The notes under the pieces: model-generated | The model's input: the letters and a program-made list of their open reading frames with translations, nothing else | The model's database searches: none | What the model was told of the DNA's origin: nothing | Part shown: piece after piece, positions 58,393-64,000 of the stretch | How positions within the stretch are numbered: the stretch's first letter is position 1 | How the letters are laid out: each line of letters begins with the position of its first letter | Origin: Flavobacterium sp. SUN052 | GTDB lineage: Bacteria; Bacteroidota; Bacteroidia; Flavobacteriales; Flavobacteriaceae | Assembly (NCBI RefSeq): GCF_028867935.1 | Contig: NZ_JAPQNS010000017.1 | Span: 62,001 to 126,000 of the forward strand | Reading direction: 5' to 3' | DNA length: 64,000 nt | Made by a program: the position numbers and the translations under genes

Positions 58393-59721
58393 CTAAGGAT
58401 TGAATACGTCCCAGTTTACCTCGGCAACGGGGCGCTCTAAGCGCTCCAGTACCTTCATGCCGGCAACGGGCAGAACAATTTCAGCCAGTTTGTTGTACCG
58501 ACGCATATCAACCCACCGGTGGCCTTCGTAGAATAACGAGTACAAGCGCTCTTTCAGAATAGCGTTAACCAGCGCGTCTTTTGTGGTAGCACCGGCATAG
58601 TTTGCCAGGCCAGCCGCCGTACGAACGATGTTTATGTTTTTGGTTGCTTCGGCTGTATTACCCTGTTGAGCAGCAATTTCAGCAGCTATCAACACCAGCT
58701 CCTCATTCCGAATAATCGGGAATGTGCCATTCACGTTCGTGTACAGGTTTGTCAGGTATGGCGTGCTGTACGTTACCCCCGACGTGTATGTCAGCGGAGT
58801 AGCCTGCTTGGCTACCTTGACCAACCGCTTATCGCCGGGCTCAATGGCATCCCAAATCTGCTGTACACCCACAATCCGCACCGTAGAGGTGTTAAGCAAT
58901 GGATGAGCAACATCTGGTGATGTAGCGTTGAAGGTATGGTTTGGAGCCACATTCAGGTCGCCCGTTGGGTTATAAAACGTCTGTGGTAGCAACGTGGCGG
59001 CTTTGGCCCAGTCTGCCTGATAGATGGCAACGCGCAACGCAATAGCCCGGTTAAACTTCTTGAAGTTGGCTGGTGTATTGAAACCCGCAAAGCCCGAAGG
59101 CAATGTCAACGGGAATGTAGCACCTGCCTGATCAAGCTGGGCGGCTCCATCATCCAGGATTTTGGCGATACCCACCAGCGACTCGGCATAACTAGCTGGC
59201 TTGCTCGGCTTAAAGGGATCTTCCACATTCAAACGAACACCATTCGATCCCTGTGCATTTAGCATGTATAAGTACGCCAACCCTTTGAACGTATTGGCAA
59301 TACCCTTATATCCATTCTTCTGAGCATCGGGAACCGAGTTGGTCGCGTTGACCGCTGCCAGCGTAATGTTGGCCTGCCGAACGGGTAATCCAAAAGCCGT
59401 GGTTGCGCCATTGTAAAACGCCGAGTTGTCGATAAGTTTAAGTCCATTCAACTCAGTCATCCACCGTGATTCGGTAGTGTTGAAGTTAAATAACTCTTTA
59501 CCAATCGTTCCCGTAACCTGTAGATATGTAGCAAGACCATCACGGGCAACGGCGAATTGACCAATAGAAAGGGCATCTAACTGTGCCTTGGAAGCATTGT
59601 TGGTAACGGCTCCAACGCTTGGAAAGTTAGGGTCAATAACCTCTTCAGTGCGAAGAGGATTACAGGCCGTAAAGCCACCTACCATCAAACTAGTGAGCAG
59701 CAAATATGTATGTTTTTTCAT
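58393..59721 (-). CDS. SusD/RagB-family outer-membrane lipoprotein
   Basis: 442 residues. Lipoprotein signal (LLLTSLMVGGFTACNP). SusD-like helical scaffold: ALSIGQFAVARDGLATYLQV, GIANTFKGLAYLYML, VEDPFKPSKPASYAESLVGI, RIVGVQQIWDAIEPGDKR, FPIIRNEELVLIAAEIAAQQ and the closing RLYSLFYEGHRWVDMRRYNK. Works with SusC to capture a substrate, possibly a glycan or peptide, at the cell surface. Downstream of SusC on the minus strand. No glycoside hydrolase or regulator is adjacent. Confidence 0.93.
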   Translation of the reverse strand: MKKHTYLLLTSLMVGGFTACNPLRTEEVIDPNFPSVGAVTNNASKAQLDALSIGQFAVARDGLATYLQVTGTIGKELFNFNTTESRWMTELNGLKLIDNSAFYNGATTAFGLPVRQANITLAAVNATNSVPDAQKNGYKGIANTFKGLAYLYMLNAQGSNGVRLNVEDPFKPSKPASYAESLVGIAKILDDGAAQLDQAGATFPLTLPSGFAGFNTPANFKKFNRAIALRVAIYQADWAKAATLLPQTFYNPTGDLNVAPNHTFNATSPDVAHPLLNTSTVRIVGVQQIWDAIEPGDKRLVKVAKQATPLTYTSGVTYSTPYLTNLYTNVNGTFPIIRNEELVLIAAEIAAQQGNTAEATKNINIVRTAAGLANYAGATTKDALVNAILKERLYSLFYEGHRWVDMRRYNKLAEIVLPVAGMKVLERLERPVAEVNWDVFNP

Positions 59722-59775
59722 TTTTTGTGTTTCTTTAAGTAACCTGGAACAACACCTTTGCGTGTTCTGACGATT

Positions 59776-62700
59776 TTAGAAATCAACAGCGATGTGGAAC
59801 ATCATCCGACGAACAGCAGGCGTTGAGCCAATGTCAACACCACCACCTAAAGCCAGCGAGCCAAAGTTTGAGTTCTCAGGATCATAACCAGCTCTGTAGT
59901 CCGTCCAGCGGAGAACGTTGTTACCCGAAACCCCAATCTTCACACCACTAACCACATTGCCAAACGCGCTCTTGAGCGTTGAGGCAGGAACACGGTAATA
60001 CAGGGCTACTTCGCGCAGCTTCAGGAAGCTGGCAACGGATGGGTTATAACCTGGTTTGGGAACACCATTGTCACCCAGGCCATTTACGTTCTGACGATAG
60101 ATACCATTAGGTGTTTTACCATCGTTTCCAGGGTCGTCGGTCGAACTCCAGTCAGATGTGTTTCCGCCTTCATCCCACAATACACGAGATAGAGACACCA
60201 CCGTAAACTTGTACCGGTAGTTAAGGAGAGCAGAGAATTCGAAGTTTTTCAGGAAAGTAATCTTCTGATTCAACGACATCTCGAACTTAGGCTGTTGATC
60301 GCCATAGCTTGTCCACGACGTTGCATAGCCAGGATCAGTTGCAGGCAGCGTGCGGGGCTGACCCACAATTTCAGTTGGCGAGTAGCCATTTTTCACACGC
60401 CACTGACCAAACGTAGCTCCGAAACCACCTGTCAAACGCTCAGGAATGTCGAGCCGTGTGATTTTTGAGCGGTTAAACCAGTAAATAGGTTGTACGAACC
60501 AGGTAAAATTCTTGCTCCGTACCACATCAGCTCCAAGCGAAAATTCCAAACCTTTGTTTGTTAAATCGGCTGCGTTGATCTGGGTTGAGGTAACACCCGT
60601 TGTTGGGGCAGTCACCAACGGCTGAATCAGGTCAAATACTTTCTTATTGTACAGCGTAAACTCCCCGTTGATACGGCCATTGAACAGACCAAAATCAACA
60701 CCATATTCCAGCTCGGTTGCCCGCTCCGGCTTTACGTTGGTATTGCCCAGAATAGTTGATGGTACCAGACCACCCTGACCACCTACACCCACAACACCTA
60801 ACTGAGAAAACGTGGTGCCAAAGTTTGGCAGACCTGCCGTTTGTCCGTAGGCTACACGGAACTTCAATTGGCTTACCGTGTTACCACCCCAGTTACCAAA
60901 TTTGGCCGCATTTACCGCTACCGAAGCGCGAGGGAAAGCGTAGAATTTATCGTACTGAGCGTTCAGCGTTGATTTATCGAAACGGATACCAACAGAGGCA
61001 ATGATTTTGTCTTCGTAGTTAGCTTCCTGCTGTGCAAAAACACCTACGTCAGTATTGTTCTGGTATTCAACAAATCCCTGGACAACTTTACCACGCGACG
61101 GGTTCGATACCCCAGCCGGTAATCCTGTACCCCGGGTATATCCTGACCGCAAGTATTTGTAGAGACGTACTGCCCCAACCGACGACGTAAGGTTTAGCCT
61201 ACCTTGCAAGGCAGCCTGTGTATAAATTGCCGAAACCTGTACGTTCGAGTTGAACACTTCTGTTCTTGAATCCTGCGAAAAGCCCGGATTTGGTTCTTTC
61301 AATTGCGATTGCAGATCGGAGGGTAACCAGATCAGCGCAAAGCCATTCTGATAATCCAGACCGCCATTCACCCGGAATGTCAACGAATTTTTGTCCGTGT
61401 TGAATGCCCGTGCATTCACGGTGAAACCCTGAAGAACGCGGTTATTTTTTTGGTTGTTAGTAGCCCGGTCCCGAATTGCCAGTGGGTTTTCACCTACACC
61501 GGGATCATTGTCTGGATAGCGACCGTTAGCATCGGGGAACAGGTTGATATAAGGCTTTGTGTACGGCAGCGAATAACCATAGTTAATATTCGAGTTGTCG
61601 TTACCTGTCCAGCCCCGGTCGTTATTGCTGACGATGTAATTCGAATTTACACTAAAGTCTAACCAATTGTTGATTTTGTGGTCGATGTTGGCGCGAACAG
61701 AGTACCGTTGGAAACCGGTATTCTTGATGATACCTTGTTCGTTAGAAAGACCAGCATTAATGTAAAACTTGGTCTTCTCATTACCCCCTGCAATACCTAA
61801 ACGTGTATTCTTGATGCTACCTGTTCCACCGTAAATTTCACGCTCCCAATCCGTGTAAGTACCATTAGCCTTGGCAGCGTTTAACAGTGGGATGTCGCCA
61901 GGCGTAAAATAATCGGTTAGCTTCTGCGCCGTCCAGTCGGCACCGCCGTAGAAGCTCAGCGCTTTACTGATACCCAAATCCTGGCCAAACGAAATCGTCG
62001 TTTTGCCACCTTTGCCACGCTTCGTGTTAATGATAACTACCCCGGCATTAGCCCGAGTACCGTAAATAGCAGCCGCCGATGAGCCTTTCAGTACCTCGAT
62101 AGACTCAATATCGTCGGGGTTAAGGTCAGCTAAACGGTTGGCATTGTTGTCTTGCGGGCTTGCTGCCGAACCAGCAGCAGCCTTGTTGGCGGCAGAACGA
62201 CCGTTACCATACTGTCCGTTGTCGATGTACACACCGTCCACAATGAAGAGCGGCTGTGAAGCTGATGCACCTAGCGTTGACACACCACGGAACTGAAGGT
62301 TGAAACCACCGCCCGGCACCGAACCGTTTGATACGATGTTAGCTCCGGCAATTTTACCCTGGAACGCACCGTCTGTTGTTACGGGCGAAGTTGTTCCGGT
62401 TAGCGCTTTGCTGTCGAGCAAGGTAACCGCATTGGCCAGGTTCGACCGCTTTACGTTCGTCGCCAGACCCGATACCACAACTTCCTCCAGGTTCGATACG
62501 TCCTCGGCCAAACTCAGATCGATAGTTGTTTGACCCGAAGATACTACCTGCTCTTTTGAGAGGTAACCGATACTTGATACTTGTACGCGGGCGTTGGCTG
62601 GTACCTCGCTCAGGGTGTAGCGGCCCTGCGCATCGGTAGTTGTTCCCCGAGTAGTTCCCCGGATAACTACGTTGGCTCCCGGGATGGGTTGGCCGCTGGC

Positions 62701-62796
62701 GTCCCGAATTACGCCCGACAGCGTTCGGGTTTGCGCCCAGGCTGTTGTTACAGTTAAACCTGCTAACAACACAAAACCTAATAAATGTTTCCTCAT
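59776..62796 (-). CDS. SusC/RagA-family TonB-dependent transporter
   Basis: 1006 residues from the ATG at 62796, which begins the signal peptide (MRKHLLGFVLLAGLTVTTAW). A carboxypeptidase-regulatory-like domain follows (TLSGVIRDASGQPIPGANVV), then a plug with the SusC motif (VEVLKGSSAAAIYGTRANAG in IESIEVL context), then the beta-barrel ending VRRMMFHIAVDF. Imports large substrates across the outer membrane using TonB energy. Forms a pair with SusD, 54 bp downstream. Confidence 0.95.
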   Translation of the reverse strand: MRKHLLGFVLLAGLTVTTAWAQTRTLSGVIRDASGQPIPGANVVIRGTTRGTTTDAQGRYTLSEVPANARVQVSSIGYLSKEQVVSSGQTTIDLSLAEDVSNLEEVVVSGLATNVKRSNLANAVTLLDSKALTGTTSPVTTDGAFQGKIAGANIVSNGSVPGGGFNLQFRGVSTLGASASQPLFIVDGVYIDNGQYGNGRSAANKAAAGSAASPQDNNANRLADLNPDDIESIEVLKGSSAAAIYGTRANAGVVIINTKRGKGGKTTISFGQDLGISKALSFYGGADWTAQKLTDYFTPGDIPLLNAAKANGTYTDWEREIYGGTGSIKNTRLGIAGGNEKTKFYINAGLSNEQGIIKNTGFQRYSVRANIDHKINNWLDFSVNSNYIVSNNDRGWTGNDNSNINYGYSLPYTKPYINLFPDANGRYPDNDPGVGENPLAIRDRATNNQKNNRVLQGFTVNARAFNTDKNSLTFRVNGGLDYQNGFALIWLPSDLQSQLKEPNPGFSQDSRTEVFNSNVQVSAIYTQAALQGRLNLTSSVGAVRLYKYLRSGYTRGTGLPAGVSNPSRGKVVQGFVEYQNNTDVGVFAQQEANYEDKIIASVGIRFDKSTLNAQYDKFYAFPRASVAVNAAKFGNWGGNTVSQLKFRVAYGQTAGLPNFGTTFSQLGVVGVGGQGGLVPSTILGNTNVKPERATELEYGVDFGLFNGRINGEFTLYNKKVFDLIQPLVTAPTTGVTSTQINAADLTNKGLEFSLGADVVRSKNFTWFVQPIYWFNRSKITRLDIPERLTGGFGATFGQWRVKNGYSPTEIVGQPRTLPATDPGYATSWTSYGDQQPKFEMSLNQKITFLKNFEFSALLNYRYKFTVVSLSRVLWDEGGNTSDWSSTDDPGNDGKTPNGIYRQNVNGLGDNGVPKPGYNPSVASFLKLREVALYYRVPASTLKSAFGNVVSGVKIGVSGNNVLRWTDYRAGYDPENSNFGSLALGGGVDIGSTPAVRRMMFHIAVDF

Positions 62797-62948
62797 ATTG
62801 ATTATTACAGAATGTTGGTGAACACTAATCACAAAACTACAAACATTGTTTGGCTTCTAGGTATTTTAAGGATATATAAATCTTTTAGAGATTACGTAAA
62901 AATATATGGTATTTTCACTATTTATTCTGTAATTCAGGTTATTACGAA

Positions 62949-62982
62949 TAAAAAAAAGCGAAGACGTTATCGGTCTTCGCTT
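62949..62982 (-). terminator. Rho-independent terminator of the lolA gene
   Basis: AAGCGAAGAC (62956-62965) and GTCTTCGCTT (62973-62982) with a 7-nt loop. The A run at 62951-62957 is a T run on the minus strand, 28 bp past the stop of the gene at 63011. Confidence 0.9.
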
Positions 62983-63010
62983 AATAATAGTTGCACTTTT
63001 CCTCTAAGTA

Positions 63011-63643
63011 TTATCGCAGATCTACTACCTCAACTCCTGGATACTTTGTTTTGTCAAAAACAAAGTAGCTGTCAGTGATAGCTACATTAGGCGTAAATTT
63101 ACTGATCGTATACGTCGTTTTCTTACCGGTTTTGTCGGTAATCTGCCAGCTACGCACCGATTTATCAGCCTTGTCCACACTAATCTGTATCTTAGCCACC
63201 TGAGTATTTTTTTTCTCTGGTGTAAGCTCAATTACTTCAACCGGTTTACCCGCCAACTTTTGCTCATTAAGAAACCGATAGTTAAAGCCCTTTTTGTAAA
63301 TTGAATAAATGCGGCTAGGATTGAAATCGCTGTTGGCGCTACCATCATAATCCTGTAAATTCACCTCATTCGATTCCTTAATGTAGGTGGACATTGTTTT
63401 ACCATCATTGAAAACCTCCTGTCCACCTAATTTGAGTCGAAATTTCTGATCTTTAACGGTCAGGTCACCTTTGAAGGGGCTGGCACCATCGGCCGTAAAA
63501 GAAAACGATGCCTGGTATGTTTTATACGTTTTGTATTTCTTACTCATTGCATCCAGAATATCTCCGGCGCGTTTGTCTTTTTGAGCAACAGCTGGCCCTA
63601 CCGCTAGAGCAACGGCCACCAACGCTATCAATGCTTGTCTCAT
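63011..63643 (-). CDS. Outer membrane lipoprotein carrier protein LolA-like
   Basis: 210 residues with a signal peptide (MRQALIALVAVALAVGPAVA). LolA fold: AGDILDAMSKKYKTYKTYQA, SFSFTADGASPFKGDLTVKD, FRLKLGGQEVFNDGKTMSTY, VIELTPEKKNTQVAKIQISV and SWQITDKTGKKTTYTISKF. Ferries lipoproteins across the periplasm to the outer membrane. In Bacteroidota lolA commonly follows ftsK; here the next gene upstream is divergent. Confidence 0.9.
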   Translation of the reverse strand: MRQALIALVAVALAVGPAVAQKDKRAGDILDAMSKKYKTYKTYQASFSFTADGASPFKGDLTVKDQKFRLKLGGQEVFNDGKTMSTYIKESNEVNLQDYDGSANSDFNPSRIYSIYKKGFNYRFLNEQKLAGKPVEVIELTPEKKNTQVAKIQISVDKADKSVRSWQITDKTGKKTTYTISKFTPNVAITDSYFVFDKTKYPGVEVVDLR

Positions 63644-63800
63644 TCGTGCGTGTTCAGGTTATTGAAATTGCCCGCAAAGTTGGCAATCTGTTTTCAGTTA
63701 GACAGATTCGAGCGTCAAAAAGTTTAAACTCGATCGTCAACTCACTCGTTCTGCTTACGTTGTCTATTCTGGTTCCGTTGCGCTACAATTCTCATACAAC

Positions 63801-64000
63801 ATGGCTCAATTACTCCCCAAGCTCTGCGCTCATCTCAGCACCCTAACGTTTGTTAGACCCGCTCAAGAATACCATTGTGATGAATGTGTTAAAACCGGCG
63901 ATTCGTGGTTGCATCTGCGTACCTGTCAAACCTGTGGTACTACGCTCTGTTGCGATAGTTCACCTAATCAACATGCTACCAGGCACTACCATCAATCGGG
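63801..64000 (+). CDS. UBP-type zinc-finger protein, 3' end cut by window edge
   Basis: The first 66 residues after the ATG at 63801 read MAQLLPKLCAHLSTL, then EYHCDECVKTGDSWLHLRTC, QTCGTTLCCDSSPNQHATRH and YHQSG. Cys and His spacing (CxxC, CxxCG, CC, H, HYH) is that of the UBP zinc finger, which in eukaryotes binds ubiquitin C-termini and in bacteria occurs alone or fused to other domains. The rest is outside the window, so the full protein cannot be judged. Confidence 0.85.
   Translation, partial: MAQLLPKLCAHLSTLTFVRPAQEYHCDECVKTGDSWLHLRTCQTCGTTLCCDSSPNQHATRHYHQS

Noticed and set aside
1..64000. Prophage, transposon or integrative element in the window
   Set aside because: No integrase, transposase, phage structural or conjugation gene was found on either strand; the island-like features are limited to toxin-antitoxin genes and gene-end duplicates.

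Overview
The window reads as a chromosomal segment of a Bacteroidota bacterium, most probably a Cytophagales member of the Spirosoma type. The reasons are a SusC/SusD pair, sensor kinases with 7TM-DISM input domains, DUF1080 and DUF4394 secreted proteins, an ebo cluster, a meso-DAP type MurE, roughly balanced base composition, and a textbook Bacteroidota promoter (TTG-N20-TAnnTTTG) in front of the only tRNA gene. No phage, transposase or CRISPR array was seen. The first and last genes are cut by the window edges.

Layout. 0-3 kb: a TetR regulator, a TolC-type channel and an RND adaptor (efflux operon, minus strand). 3.4-21.5 kb: signalling and surface proteins. These are a 7TM-DISM hybrid kinase/AraC protein, an orphan LytTR regulator, a 1138-residue secreted beta-helix protein, a LolA-like protein, a sortilin-type beta-propeller, a second secreted protein sharing an unusual C-terminal domain with the first, a DISM kinase/LuxR pair, a DUF4394 lipoprotein and a receiver-only regulator. 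21.6-27.6 kb: a ChaN-like lipoprotein, two DUF1080 (3-keto-glycoside hydrolase type) proteins and a sugar-dehydrogenase-like cytochrome c. 27.7-29.6 kb: tRNA-His, a CruF-like carotenoid enzyme and a CarH-like B12 photoreceptor regulator. 29.7-41 kb: a YheT hydrolase, a glycan cluster (two GT2, a GT-C, a GH43-like propeller, a possible Fe/2OG enzyme, an epimerase), a UlaG-like MBL hydrolase and two coupled secreted proteins.

41-50 kb: an MNT/HEPN toxin-antitoxin pair, then eboF-eboE-eboD-eboC-eboB (metabolite export cluster, with no eboA next to it), a TVP38 membrane protein and a TlpA-like thioredoxin. 50-56.3 kb: the first half of the division/cell-wall (dcw) cluster, rsmH-ftsL-ftsI-murE-mraY, which stops abruptly. 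56.4-58.3 kb: two toxin-antitoxin modules bracket purQ; the first toxin carries a -1 frameshift. 58.4-64 kb: SusD, SusC, LolA, and the start of a UBP zinc-finger protein.

Structure not explained by genes. (1) At least seven intergenic gaps hold long imperfect inverted repeats. Each site has its own sequence, often built of degenerate short tandem words. The arms run into coding sequence and supply the signal peptide of one protein and the C-termini of two others. (2) Twice, a small regulatory or toxin-antitoxin gene set is bracketed by two copies of the 3' end of a neighbouring gene (the AraC-type kinase around LytTR; eboF around MNT/HEPN). (3) Two secreted proteins share a distinctive ~90-residue C-terminal domain. 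(4) A ten-base word, TTTTATCCCA, recurs in three gaps beside the sensor-kinase genes.
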